Shown here: piece by piece, positions 8,813 to 19,422 of the stretch | Position numbering within the stretch: position 1 is the first letter of the stretch | Layout: each line of letters starts with the position of its first letter | Assembly (NCBI GenBank): GCA_947589595.1 | Contig: CANQBV010000012.1 | Location: 1 to 46,765, forward strand | DNA from: an uncultured Clostridia bacterium | Lineage (GTDB): Bacteria > Bacillota > Clostridia > Oscillospirales > SIG627 | Length of the DNA: 46,765 nt | Direction of reading: 5' to 3' | Program-made: the position numbers and the translations under genes | The notes under the pieces: model-generated | Database searches by the model: none | Seen by the model: the letters and a program-made list of their open reading frames with translations, nothing else | What the model was told of the DNA's origin: nothing

Positions 8813-8870
8813 AAAATAAAAAGAGGCAGAGGTACCGAAAAGACTGTTCTTTTCGAGACCTCATTGCCTC
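8813..8870 (-). terminator. Leader terminator (attenuator) of glnN
   Basis: Minus-strand stem GAGGC...GAGGT..CGAAAAGA / TCTTTTCG..ACCTC...GCCTC with an ACAG loop, then CTTTTTATTTT. It lies between the glnN promoter and start codon, so transcription must pass it. Its 5' arm (8858-8870) is shared with the competing hairpin at 8855-8870. Confidence 0.85.
8855..8870 (-). promoter_or_regulatory. ANTAR-type hexaloop antiterminator hairpin, glnN leader
   Basis: Minus strand GAGGC-AATGAG-GTCTC: five-bp stem (one G-U) and a six-base loop with A at position 1 and G at position 4, the pattern recognised by ANTAR proteins. It uses bases of the terminator's 5' arm, so both cannot form together. A second AT-rich hairpin (8870-8884) adjoins it upstream but has a five-base loop, so the canonical pair of hexaloops is not complete. 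Confidence 0.6.
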
Positions 8871-8923
8871 ATATTTACGATATGAACCGCCGCCGCGGGA
8901 GCGGGGTGCTTTCTTTGTGTGGC

Positions 8924-8952
8924 ATTTTACACCGAAAAATTTTCTTTGTCAA
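8924..8952 (-). promoter_or_regulatory. Sigma-A promoter of glnN
   Basis: Minus strand TTGACA (8952-8947), 17-base spacer, TAAAAT (8929-8924). It stands back to back with the glnA promoter, the two -35 elements 29 bp apart. Confidence 0.82.
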
Positions 8953-8981
8953 GCCCTTTTCGATTTTTTTTGCAAAATTTC

Positions 8982-9010
8982 TTGACAAAGCGATAGGGAG
9001 GTGTTACAAT
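8982..9010 (+). promoter_or_regulatory. Sigma-A promoter of the glnA operon
   Basis: TTGACA (8982-8987), 17-base spacer, TACAAT (9005-9010). The leader from the expected start to the glnA ATG is about 100 bases. Confidence 0.85.
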
Positions 9011-9022
9011 TTTTCCTGTAAA

Positions 9023-9042
9023 AATGAGCAAAGGCGTTCATT
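9023..9042 (+). promoter_or_regulatory. ANTAR-type hexaloop antiterminator hairpin, glnA leader
   Basis: AATGAGC-AAAGGC-GTTCATT: a seven-bp stem (one G-U) with a hexaloop having A at position 1 and G at position 4. Loop and 3' arm are also the 5' arm of the terminator that follows, so the two folds exclude each other. Only one such hairpin is clear. Confidence 0.6.
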
Positions 9043-9081
9043 CCTTAGGGGAAACCCTCCCCTTTCGGATGAGCGCTTTTT
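9030..9081 (+). terminator. Leader terminator (attenuator) of the glnA operon
   Basis: AAAGGCGTTCATTCC (9030-9044) pairs, with single-base bulges, to GGATGAGCGCTTT (9067-9079), capped by an AGGGG/CCCCT stem, and is followed by the end of a T run (9077-9081). The T run is short, so termination may be partial. Confidence 0.65.
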
Positions 9082-9114
9082 CGTATTTGGATTGCAGGAG
9101 AAAGAAGGAAAAAA

Positions 9115-10329
9115 ATGAACTATTCGCAGGAAGAGGTTTTACAGCTTGTGAAAGAGGATGACGTCAAATTCATCCGGCTTTCCTTTTGCGATATTTTCGG
9201 CCGGCCGAAAAACGTGACGATCATGCCGGGCGAGTTGGAACGCGCTTTTTCCGACGGAATCGCCTTTGACGCTTCCGCGATTGCGGGCTTTGGGGGCGAA
9301 GTGCATTCCGATCTTTTGCTGCACCCCGACCCCGACACGATCACGATCATGCCGTGGCGCCCGGAGCACGGCCGCGTGGTGCGGATGTTCTGCAATATTT
9401 CCTATCCGGACGGCGCCCCCTTTGAAGCCGACAGCCGCGCGATTTTGCAAAACGCGGTTCGGGAAACCAAAGAGGCCGGAATTTCTTTTGCGTTCGGATC
9501 GGAGCTTGAATTTTACCTCTTTAAGCGCGACGAAAACGGCGATCCCACCAAAATTCCCTACGACGACGCAGGCTATATGGACATCGCCCCGCAAGACAAG
9601 GGAGAAAACGTGCGCCGTGAAATTTGCCTGATGCTCGAACAAATGGGCATCCGCCCGGAAAGCGCCCACCACGAGGAGGGCCCCGGACAGAACGAGGTCG
9701 ATTTTCGCTATTCCGACCCGCTCACGGCGGCGGACGAAGCGATGACGTTCCAGTCGATTGTCGATACCATTGCCGCGCAGAACAATCTTTCGGCGGACTT
9801 TTCTCCCAAGCCGCTGAAAGGCAAGCCGGGCAATGGGTTTCATATCAATATTTCTGTAAAAGGTACGGATCAAAAAGACCATATGGGGCATATGATCGCC
9901 GGAATCCTGGAAAAAATCTCCGATATGACGGTCTTTTTGAACCCTGCCGAAAATTCCTATGCACGATTCGGCGCCAGCAAAGCGCCGCGCTATATTTCCT
10001 GGTCGAGCCAGAATCGCTCGCAGCTGATCCGCATCCCGGCGGCGGTAGGCGATTACCGTCGGACGGAGCTGCGCTCGCCCGACCCGCTGGCAAACCCGTA
10101 TCTGGCGTTTGCGATCCTGATCCACGCCGGCCTTTACGGCATTCGCCGCGGTCTGGAGCTGCCGCCGCCCGCAGACTTGAATCTTTATACGGCGGACCCG
10201 GAGATCTTAAAAGAATTCCGCACGTTGCCGAAAACGCTCGGAGAAGCGCAGAAAGCCGCTCGTGAAAGCCGCTTTCTGGCAGAGCTTTTGCCGGAAACGG
10301 TGCTGAAAGCATACTGCGGCGAGGCATAA
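9115..10329 (+). CDS. glnA: Glutamine synthetase type I, short form
   Basis: Second glutamine synthetase, of the GSI fold. Recognisable active-site segments: GSELEFYLF (metal-binding Glu), GPGQNEVDF, the flap and ATP region GKPGNGFHINIS, NRSQLIRIP and ELRSPDPLANPYLAFA. At 404 residues it is about 40 shorter than Bacillus GlnA (444): the frame stops after LLPETVLKAY, where GSI-alpha enzymes continue with a helical C-terminal tail that packs into the dodecamer. No adenylylation-site tail is present. It heads an operon with an ANTAR regulator and glutamine-using enzymes. A GAGAAAGAAGG site precedes the ATG. GlnA is the usual name, but this short subclass could have a modified regulatory behaviour. 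Confidence 0.88.
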   Translation: MNYSQEEVLQLVKEDDVKFIRLSFCDIFGRPKNVTIMPGELERAFSDGIAFDASAIAGFGGEVHSDLLLHPDPDTITIMPWRPEHGRVVRMFCNISYPDGAPFEADSRAILQNAVRETKEAGISFAFGSELEFYLFKRDENGDPTKIPYDDAGYMDIAPQDKGENVRREICLMLEQMGIRPESAHHEEGPGQNEVDFRYSDPLTAADEAMTFQSIVDTIAAQNNLSADFSPKPLKGKPGNGFHINISVKGTDQKDHMGHMIAGILEKISDMTVFLNPAENSYARFGASKAPRYISWSSQNRSQLIRIPAAVGDYRRTELRSPDPLANPYLAFAILIHAGLYGIRRGLELPPPADLNLYTADPEILKEFRTLPKTLGEAQKAARESRFLAELLPETVLKAYCGEA

Positions 10330-10362
10330 CGACCCATCGTCGTAAAAAAGGAGGAAGGCAAG

Positions 10363-10947
10363 ATGCGTTTGGAAGAACTGGTCTACAGCACGCTCGTGGT
10401 ATCCGCTTCCGAAAAATTGAATCTTGCTCTCGTCCGCTCTCTGCCTTCCCCTAAATACGATCCCGTGCGGGTCGTGACCAGCGTTTCCGCCGCCCGACGG
10501 GAGTTGCTTTCCCGTAAATTCGACCTGGTGATCCTCAATTCCCCCTTGCCGGATGAATGCGGCACGCGCTTTGCGATCGACCTGTGCAACGACGCTTCCG
10601 TGGGGGTTCTGATGCTGGTCAAAGCCGAAGATTTCGAAGGAATCTGCGACGAGGTTTCAAAATTCGGCGTCTTGACGCTCGCCAAGCCCACCTCTCCCTC
10701 GCTTTTGGGACAATCGCTTTCGCTTTTGTGCGCCACGCGCGAGCGGATCCGCCGCATGGAAAAGAAAGCCGCAACGGTGGAGGACAAAATGGAAGAGATC
10801 CGCCTGGTGAACCGGGCGAAATGGATCCTGATCGAGGAACTGAAAATGACGGAAGCCGACGCGCACCGCTATATTGAAAAGCAGGCAATGGATCGCTGCG
10901 TGACGCGGCGCGAAATCGCCGAAAGTATTATTCAGACCTATAAATAA
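10363..10947 (+). CDS. ANTAR-domain RNA-binding regulator with pseudo-receiver (NitR-like)
   Basis: 194-residue protein. The N-terminal 110 residues resemble a response-regulator receiver, but the phosphate-accepting position carries Asn (DLVILN, N59); the AKPT lysine is kept. A short coiled-coil linker follows, and the C-terminal 60 residues form an ANTAR domain (RAKWILIEELKMTEADAHRYIE, then DRCVTRREIAESII). ANTAR proteins bind paired hexaloop hairpins in nascent mRNA and prevent terminator formation; the glnA-linked NitR of solvent-producing clostridia is the closest described counterpart in position. Its likely targets are the two leaders at 8813-8870 and 9023-9081. Loss of the Asp suggests control by something other than phosphorylation, such as binding a metabolite or partner. 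Strong GGAGGAAGG site; 33 bases behind glnA. Confidence 0.88.
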   Translation: MRLEELVYSTLVVSASEKLNLALVRSLPSPKYDPVRVVTSVSAARRELLSRKFDLVILNSPLPDECGTRFAIDLCNDASVGVLMLVKAEDFEGICDEVSKFGVLTLAKPTSPSLLGQSLSLLCATRERIRRMEKKAATVEDKMEEIRLVNRAKWILIEELKMTEADAHRYIEKQAMDRCVTRREIAESIIQTYK

Positions 10948-10956
10948 AAACTTTGA

Positions 10957-14015
<3,059 letters not shown>

Positions 14016-14017
14016 CA

Positions 14018-14812
14018 ATGCACTTTACCAAAATGCACGGCCTCGGCAACGATTACCTATACGTCTACAGTAAAACCGAGCCGGAAAACCCCGAGGCGCT
14101 TTCCATCCGTCTTTCGGAACGGCACTTCGGCGCCGGTTCGGACGGGATGATCTGGATTCTGCCCTCCCGGATCGCCGATTTTAAAATGCGCATTTTCAAC
14201 GCGGACGGGAGCGAAGCCAAAATGTGCGGCAACGGCATCCGCTGCGTGGGAAAATTCGTCTACGACAAAGGACTGACCAAAAAAACCGTTCTCACGGTGG
14301 AAACGCTTTCCGGCGTGAAAACCCTGTATCTTTCCGTCGAAAACGGAAAAGTTGCGGAAGCGAGCGTGGAAATGGGCAAAGCCGAGGTCGAAGCGCAAAC
14401 CGAAATTACCGCTTTGGAACAGACCGTAAAACTTGTGCCCGTATCGATGGGCAACCCACACGCGGTGATTTTTTGTGACGATGCGGAAAACGCGCCGCTC
14501 GACACCCTGGGCAAAGCCATAGAGCGCCACAAAGCGTTCCCGGGCGGAGTGAACGTGGAATTTGTCCGGGTGATCGACGGCACGCACCTGCGCATGCGCG
14601 TATGGGAACGCGGCAGCGGGATCACCATGGCGTGCGGCACCGGTGCTTGCGCCAGCGCCGCAGCGGCCGTGGCGGCGGGGCTGTGCCCGAAAAACCAAGA
14701 GCTGGAAGTGCAGCTGGACGGCGGCACCTTGAAGATCCGGATCGGCGATGATTTTTCTGTGAAAATGACCGGCCCGGCCACTATGATATATGAAGGAGAG
14801 ACGATCGAATGA
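14018..14812 (+). CDS. dapF: Diaminopimelate epimerase
   Basis: Converts LL- to meso-diaminopimelate for lysine and peptidoglycan. 264 residues with the family start FTKMHGLGNDYLYV. The two catalytic cysteines are in MCGNGIRCVGKF (C70) and MACGTGACASAAA (C206). The ATG is two bases after the purF stop, and the 3' end overlaps dapL by four bases, so the two steps of diaminopimelate synthesis are translated as a pair. Confidence 0.96.
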   Translation: MHFTKMHGLGNDYLYVYSKTEPENPEALSIRLSERHFGAGSDGMIWILPSRIADFKMRIFNADGSEAKMCGNGIRCVGKFVYDKGLTKKTVLTVETLSGVKTLYLSVENGKVAEASVEMGKAEVEAQTEITALEQTVKLVPVSMGNPHAVIFCDDAENAPLDTLGKAIERHKAFPGGVNVEFVRVIDGTHLRMRVWERGSGITMACGTGACASAAAAVAAGLCPKNQELEVQLDGGTLKIRIGDDFSVKMTGPATMIYEGETIE

Positions 14813-15996
14813 CCAAACCGAACACACACTATAAAGAACTGAAGGATTCCTATTTATTCTTTGGGATCGCCCAGAAAGTGAACGCCTACTTGGAAAAAAA
14901 TCCGGGAAAGCGCGTGCTGCGCCTGGGGATCGGCGACGTAACCCTGCCGCTCTGCCCCGCCGTGATCGACGCGCTCCACAAAGCGGTAGACGACCAGTCC
15001 AAAAAAGAGTCTTTCCACGGCTATATGCCCGAATGCGGCGATCCCGCCCTGCGCGAATGCGTGCACCGTTACTATGCCGAACGAGGCATTGCGCTGGAAA
15101 AAGACGAGGTCTTTGTCTCCAGCGGCGCGAGCGATGAATTGGGCGATATTCTGGATTTATTTGACAAAGACAACACGGTGCTCATTATGGAGCCGGCGTA
15201 CCCGGCCTATGTGGACGCCAACGTTATTGCCGGGCACAGGATCCTCCACCTGCCTGCCGATAAGGAAAACGGCTTTTTGCCGATGCCAGACAAAGCTCAC
15301 AAAGCCGATCTTATTTATATCTGCTCCCCCAACAATCCCACCGGCGCGGTGTTCAGCCGCGAGCAGCTGAAAAAATGGGTGGATTTTGCAAAAGAGCACG
15401 AGACGGTCATTCTGTTTGACGCGGCGTACGAGGCCTTTATTGAGGACGAAACGCTTCCCCACAGTATTTTTGAGATCGAGGGCGCCAAGGACTGCGCGAT
15501 CGAGATCTGCTCCCTTTCCAAAACGGCCGGCTTTACCGGCACGCGCTGCGGCTATACCGTGATTCCGAAAGCGCTGGAGCGCGGCGGTATGAATTTCAAC
15601 GCCATGTGGGTGCGGAACCGAACCACCAAAACCAACGGTGTTTCCTATATCATTCAGCGCGGCGCCGCAGCGGTGTTCACGCCGGAGGGACAGCGGCAGA
15701 TCCATGAAAATATTCGCCTGTATAAAGAGAACGCCGCGGAGCTGATGAAGGTGCTCGACGCGCTGGGAATCTGGTACTGCGGCGGCAAAAACGCGCCGTA
15801 TATCTGGATGAAATGCCCCGACGGTATGGGCAGTTGGGAATTTTTTGATTTCCTTTTGGAAAAGCTGCAGATCGTCGGCACGCCCGGCGAGGGCTTCGGC
15901 TCCTGCGGAGAGGGCTTTTTCCGCTTTTCCACCTTCGGTAACCCCGACGACACCAAAGAAGCCGCCCGCCGCCTCTACGAGGCATTCAAAAAATAA
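14809..15996 (+). CDS. dapL: LL-diaminopimelate aminotransferase
   Basis: PLP-dependent enzyme that makes LL-diaminopimelate directly from tetrahydrodipicolinate and glutamate, bypassing the succinyl or acetyl branches. 395 residues. Features of the DapL family: FGIAQKVNAYLEKNPGKRVLRLGIGDVT-like opening (residues 18-44), YMPECGDPALR, the PNNPTGAVFS segment, and the PLP lysine K238 in SLSKTAGFTGTRCGY. It supplies the substrate of the adjacent DapF, so the DapL route is the likely lysine/diaminopimelate pathway here. It closes the glnA operon and is followed by a strong terminator. Confidence 0.93.
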   Translation: MTKPNTHYKELKDSYLFFGIAQKVNAYLEKNPGKRVLRLGIGDVTLPLCPAVIDALHKAVDDQSKKESFHGYMPECGDPALRECVHRYYAERGIALEKDEVFVSSGASDELGDILDLFDKDNTVLIMEPAYPAYVDANVIAGHRILHLPADKENGFLPMPDKAHKADLIYICSPNNPTGAVFSREQLKKWVDFAKEHETVILFDAAYEAFIEDETLPHSIFEIEGAKDCAIEICSLSKTAGFTGTRCGYTVIPKALERGGMNFNAMWVRNRTTKTNGVSYIIQRGAAAVFTPEGQRQIHENIRLYKENAAELMKVLDALGIWYCGGKNAPYIWMKCPDGMGSWEFFDFLLEKLQIVGTPGEGFGSCGEGFFRFSTFGNPDDTKEAARRLYEAFKK

Positions 15997-16000
15997 AAGG

Positions 16001-16034
16001 AAAAAACCGCAAGACCCTTGGTCTTGCGGTTTTT
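16001..16034. terminator. Terminator between dapL and the DUF975 gene
   Basis: ACCGCAAGAC pairs with GTCTTGCGGT, flanked by A and T runs that extend the stem. The genes converge on it, and it can end both. Confidence 0.9.
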
Positions 16035-16052
16035 GAGTGCGTTTCAAAACGG

Positions 16053-16652
16053 TTAGCCGATCGCGGGGGCGTTTTTCAGGTTTTCGTAGAACTGCGCGCG
16101 GGCGGCTTGCATATAGGCCGAGACCCACAGCGTGCCGACGCCGAAGCAAAGGCTGCCGACGATCATCCAGCCGATGAAGCTGAGGTCCTGAATGAAGAGA
16201 TCCATTTTATGGCCGTTCATCATTTTCCGGCTTTCGTCGAGGCAGGTTTTCCAATCATATTCGGGATGGTCGACTTTGAGGAAAAACGACATGGAATAGG
16301 CATAGCTCTTGACGATGCCGGGGATCACAAACAGGAGCGACCACAGCCAAATGAAAATGGCCTGCAGAAGACCGAGCAGGAAATTCCCCGAAAAGTCGGA
16401 AGTGAACCCGCTCAAAAGATCTTTCATATCCATCTGCTGTCCGTCGCGCGCCTGTTTTAAGAACAGAAAGGACATCGCATACTGGATCGGCCCGATGATA
16501 ACGATCGCCGCGATACCGAATGTGACCGCACTGACAACGCCGGTAGCAACGCTGATCAGCAAGAGTGCCAATACGGCGAAGAGCCAGTTGTTGCCGAAGA
16601 TCTTGAAACCGAGTTGAGCTTTCGCTCTTTCTTTGATTTGCTGCCTTGTCAT
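16053..16652 (-). CDS. DUF975 family integral membrane protein
   Basis: About 199 residues with at least four hydrophobic segments: NNWLFAVLALLLISVATGVV, then FGIAAIVIIGPIQYAMSFLF, LLGLLQAIFIWLWSLLFVIP and FIGWMIVGSLCFGVGTLWV. The signature IPGIVKSYAYSM, followed by a DESRKMMNGHK motif, is that of DUF975, a Firmicutes membrane family of unknown function. I chose the ATG at 16652, which has AAGGGAGG before it, over an earlier in-frame start at 16703. It has its own promoter and no co-transcribed neighbour. Confidence 0.88.
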   Translation of the reverse strand: MTRQQIKERAKAQLGFKIFGNNWLFAVLALLLISVATGVVSAVTFGIAAIVIIGPIQYAMSFLFLKQARDGQQMDMKDLLSGFTSDFSGNFLLGLLQAIFIWLWSLLFVIPGIVKSYAYSMSFFLKVDHPEYDWKTCLDESRKMMNGHKMDLFIQDLSFIGWMIVGSLCFGVGTLWVSAYMQAARAQFYENLKNAPAIG

Positions 16653-16724
16653 AATAAATGCCTCCCTTATTATTCCCGAGCGGGATAAAATAGTTCCGAA
16701 CAACCTTGCGGCTGTTCTAAGTCT

Positions 16725-16752
16725 ATTGTAACAAAAAACACGGCGATTGCAA
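16725..16752 (-). promoter_or_regulatory. Probable sigma-A promoter of the DUF975 gene
   Basis: Minus strand TTGCAA, 16-base spacer, TACAAT (16730-16725), about 75 bases ahead of the start codon. The stretch 16753-16907 is AT-rich and shows no gene on either strand. Confidence 0.55.
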
Positions 16753-16907
16753 GATTTTTTGCGCTTTTTCTTAAAAAAATCTTAAAAAAATCTTCAAAAT
16801 TTTCGCTCGTTACAGTTTATGCGCCGTCGGCAAAAAAGATTGCCGCTTTTCTTTACTTTTTTCCTTTTTTATGATACACTGTAAAAAGATTCTGAAAGCT
16901 CACGGTA

Positions 16908-16950
16908 GAAAAAAAAGGAAAGACACCCGCCGACAGCGAACGTCCTTCCT
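16908..16950 (-). terminator. Terminator of tRNA-Arg (ACG)
   Basis: On the minus strand AGGAAGGAC pairs with GTCTTTCCT (one G-U), then seven or more T residues. It begins at the encoded CCA. Confidence 0.8.
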
Positions 16951-17026
16951 GGCGCGCTGTAAGGGACTCGAACCCCTGACCTACTGGTTCGTAGCCAGTC
17001 ACTCTATCCAGCTGAGCTAACAGCGC
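16950..17026 (-). tRNA. tRNA-Arg (ACG)
   Basis: Acceptor GCGCTGT/ACAGCGC, anticodon stem ACTGG/CCAGT with loop CTACGAA (anticodon ACG, read as ICG after deamination), T loop TTCGAGT, G discriminator and CCA encoded. It has its own promoter and terminator. Confidence 0.95.
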
Positions 17027-17047
17027 GTGTTCTTTCGAACACCCGGT

Positions 17048-17076
17048 ATCATATCACAGGAAAATTTTTTTGTCAA
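17048..17076 (-). promoter_or_regulatory. Sigma-A promoter of tRNA-Arg (ACG)
   Basis: Minus strand TTGACA (17076-17071), 17-base spacer, TATGAT (17053-17048), about 21 bases from the tRNA. Confidence 0.85.
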
Positions 17077-17117
17077 GAGAAAACGAAAAAGTTTCTGAAA
17101 AAAAGGAAAAGAAAACC

Positions 17118-18443
17118 ATGTATATTCAAATGCCGGAAGAGGTGCGTTTTGCTCTCGACGCCCTTTCGAAGAAAGGATTCCAGGCATGGCTGATCGGCGG
17201 CGTGCGCGATTTGCTTTTGAAAACAAAGCCGCACGACTGGGATATTGCCACCAGTGCGCTGCCGCAGGAGATCCGCGCGGTTTTTGCTGACTGTAAGCAA
17301 GTTACCGTGGGCGAAAAATACGGGACGATCACGGTCTTTATCGGCCGAGAGCCGATCGATATTACCACTTTCCGCAAGGAGGGGGCTTACAAGGATCATC
17401 GTCACCCGGAAAGCGTTGTCTTTACCGACAATTTGTTTGAGGATCTCAAGCGCCGCGATTTTACGATCAACGCCATTGCTTTTCACCCGGAAAAGGGTTT
17501 TTGCGATTATTTTTGCGGCAGGCGCGATTTGAAGCGCCGCCTGATCCGCGCGATCGGTTCCGCCGAGGACCGTTTTGAGGAGGACGCGATCCGCATGATG
17601 CGCGCCCTGCGCTTTGCCTCAGTGCTGGGGTTTGAGATCGAAGAAAAAACCGCGCTTGCGATCCATAAGAAAAAAGAACTTTTGAAAAGCACCTCGCCCG
17701 AGCGGATCCGCGGAGAATTCTGCCGCCTGCTTTGCGGGCGGAATGTCCGGAAAGTTCTGACCGATTTTTCCGACGTTTTGGGCGTGATGATCCCGGAGAT
17801 TTTGCCGTGTATCGGTTTTTCGCAAAAATCGCCCTATCACCAGTACGACGTGTGGCAGCACACAATCCACGCCATCTCCTATGCCGAAAAAGAACCCTCC
17901 CTGCGCCTAGCGCTGTTTTTTCACGATATGTCCAAGCCCTCCTGCTTTTCCGAGGACGCTTCGGGACGCGGGCATTTTTATGCGCACCCCAAAAAGAGCG
18001 CCGTTCTGGCAAGAGAGGTAATGACGCGCTTGCGTTTTCCCAAAGCGCAGATCGAAGAGGTCTGCACCCTGGTGACCTTTCACGATTCCCACGCGCGTTC
18101 GGAAAGCGAAATCAAATGGCTGCTTGCCGGTGTGGGAGAAGCGCTTTTCCCCGTGCTTTTGCAGGTGATGAAGGCCGACATTCTGGCGCACAGCCACTGG
18201 ACGATTCGCAAACGGCTCCAAGCCCTGGATTCTCTTGCCGCCAAAGCGGAAGCAATTTTGGAAAACGGCGAATGCTACTCCCTCAAAGACTTAGCCATTA
18301 ACGGAGACGACCTTGCCGAAATCGGGCTGCAGGGCAAGAGCATCGGCGATGCGCTTTCTCTGGCGTTAAAATCGGTGATCTCGGGCAAGTGGAACAATGA
18401 AAAAGAAGAAATTCTTTCCCATTTTCGGAAAAAGTTCTCGTAA
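17118..18443 (+). CDS. cca: CCA-adding tRNA nucleotidyltransferase with HD domain
   Basis: Adds or repairs the CCA end of tRNAs. About 441 residues. The N-terminal class II nucleotidyltransferase domain has LIGGVRDLLL and the two-Asp motif HDWDIATSA, then RRDFTINA. A middle RNA-binding part follows with EDAIRMMRALRFA. The C-terminal half holds an HD domain (HTIHAISYA, LALFFHDMSKP, TFHDSHA), as in many Gram-positive and E. coli-type CCA enzymes. The ATG at 17118 fits the family start better than an in-frame TTG at 17070. It is divergent from tRNA-Arg. All tRNAs in this window encode CCA, so the role here would be repair. Confidence 0.9.
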   Translation: MYIQMPEEVRFALDALSKKGFQAWLIGGVRDLLLKTKPHDWDIATSALPQEIRAVFADCKQVTVGEKYGTITVFIGREPIDITTFRKEGAYKDHRHPESVVFTDNLFEDLKRRDFTINAIAFHPEKGFCDYFCGRRDLKRRLIRAIGSAEDRFEEDAIRMMRALRFASVLGFEIEEKTALAIHKKKELLKSTSPERIRGEFCRLLCGRNVRKVLTDFSDVLGVMIPEILPCIGFSQKSPYHQYDVWQHTIHAISYAEKEPSLRLALFFHDMSKPSCFSEDASGRGHFYAHPKKSAVLAREVMTRLRFPKAQIEEVCTLVTFHDSHARSESEIKWLLAGVGEALFPVLLQVMKADILAHSHWTIRKRLQALDSLAAKAEAILENGECYSLKDLAINGDDLAEIGLQGKSIGDALSLALKSVISGKWNNEKEEILSHFRKKFS

Positions 18444-18458
18444 ATTCCCGAAAAAGCA

Positions 18459-18487
18459 TTGACAAACCTTGCTTTCCGAATTATAAT
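18459..18487 (+). promoter_or_regulatory. Sigma-A promoter of yceD-rpmF
   Basis: TTGACA (18459-18464), 17-base spacer, TATAAT (18482-18487): a perfect consensus 32 bases ahead of the chosen start. Confidence 0.9.
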
Positions 18488-18519
18488 AAAATACTGTCGA
18501 TACCAAAAGGATGATTGCC

Positions 18520-19020
18520 ATGCAGACAAATGCAGATTTGAATTTTCTGGAGATTTCCGGGCTTCTTTCCGGTGAGTGCCAAGAGCTTTCTTTTGAGCGA
18601 AAATGGGCGCTTTCTTTGGAAGAGGGCGGCGTCCGCACCGAAGAAGTTTCTTTTTCGGGGAAAATGAAAAATCTTGCCGGCGATCTTTCCCTTAGCGGAA
18701 CGGTTCAAAGCACCCTGGTTTCCGAATGCGCGCGCTGCCTTGCTCCGGTGAGCGAAAAGCTGCAATTTGAAATCGAAGTGCCGGTCGTGACCGGGGAAAC
18801 GGAAAACGAAGACGCGGTTCCGGCAAAGGGAGAAAAGGTCGATCTTCTGGCGGTCGCAGAGGAAAATCTTCTGATGCGTTGGCCCATGCGGCTTTTGTGC
18901 CGGGAGGATTGCGCCGGGATCTGTCCAAAATGCGGGCAAAATCTCAACGAGAGCACGTGCTCTTGCGACAAAAAAGAAATTGATCCGCGCCTGGAAGGAC
19001 TGGCGGACTTTTTCAAGTGA
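18520..19020 (+). CDS. yceD: DUF177 (YceD) family protein
   Basis: About 166 residues. The YceD family is found beside rpmF across bacteria; its E. coli and plant members are linked to 23S rRNA accumulation. Visible: ECARCLAPV in the middle and a C-terminal zinc-type cluster C..DCAGICPKCGQNLNESTCSC typical of the Gram-positive form. The ATG at 18520 is preferred, because AAAAGG stands nine bases before it but touches the alternative ATG at 18511. The next gene, rpmF, follows after about 50 bases, the conserved arrangement. Confidence 0.9.
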   Translation: MQTNADLNFLEISGLLSGECQELSFERKWALSLEEGGVRTEEVSFSGKMKNLAGDLSLSGTVQSTLVSECARCLAPVSEKLQFEIEVPVVTGETENEDAVPAKGEKVDLLAVAEENLLMRWPMRLLCREDCAGICPKCGQNLNESTCSCDKKEIDPRLEGLADFFK

Positions 19021-19071
19021 AAACCAAACCGGAAAACGGTTTTAACATGAAAAGAATTGGGAGGTGCTATC

Positions 19072-19254
19072 ATGGCAGTACCGAAGAGAAAAACATCCAG
19101 TGCAAGAAAGAACTCCAGACGTTCCAGCGTATGGAAGCTTGAAGTTCCCACCATGCAGAAATGCCCGAACTGCGGCGCATACAATCTTCATAACAGAGTT
19201 TGTTCCGAGTGCGGACAGAAAGACGGCAAAGAAGTCATTAAAATCAGCGAATAA
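19072..19254 (+). CDS. rpmF: Ribosomal protein bL32
   Basis: 60-residue large-subunit protein starting [18 protein letters not shown], with the zinc-binding CPNC and CSEC pairs of the cysteine-containing L32 form. GGGAGGTG lies seven bases before the ATG. Co-transcribed with yceD. Confidence 0.97.
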   Translation: MAVPKRKTSSARKNSRRSSVWKLEVPTMQKCPNCGAYNLHNRVCSECGQKDGKEVIKISE

Positions 19255-19324
19255 GGCTGCCGATCGCTCGTATATCGGTCTCCGCCGGTTTTCCGGCGGG
19301 GACGATCTGTGTATATGCGGCACA

Positions 19325-19386
19325 AAAGATATGTCTTTGGCATAAGCCCGCAAAGGCTTGGTGTGCCCGGGATATATCTTTTTTTT
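19325..19386 (+). terminator. Terminator behind rpmF
   Basis: A long imperfect stem (AGATAT with ATATCT, then GGCA/TGCC and AGCC/GGCT) is followed by a run of eight T residues. Another CCGCCGG/CCGGCGG hairpin stands just before it. Confidence 0.65.
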
Positions 19387-19422
19387 CATTTAAGGCGCCT
19401 GTGCGGGAAAGGAGCAAAAAAC

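Noticed and set aside
8782-9114. Glutamine riboswitch (glnA RNA or DP motif) in the glnA/glnN intergenic region
   Set aside because: The conserved junction sequences of those mainly cyanobacterial motifs are not visible; terminator plus hexaloop hairpins explain the leaders better.
9024-9117. Possible leader peptide in the glnA 5' region (ATG at 9024)
   Set aside because: It has no ribosome site, begins only a few bases after the expected transcription start, and shows no enrichment of Gln or Glu codons.
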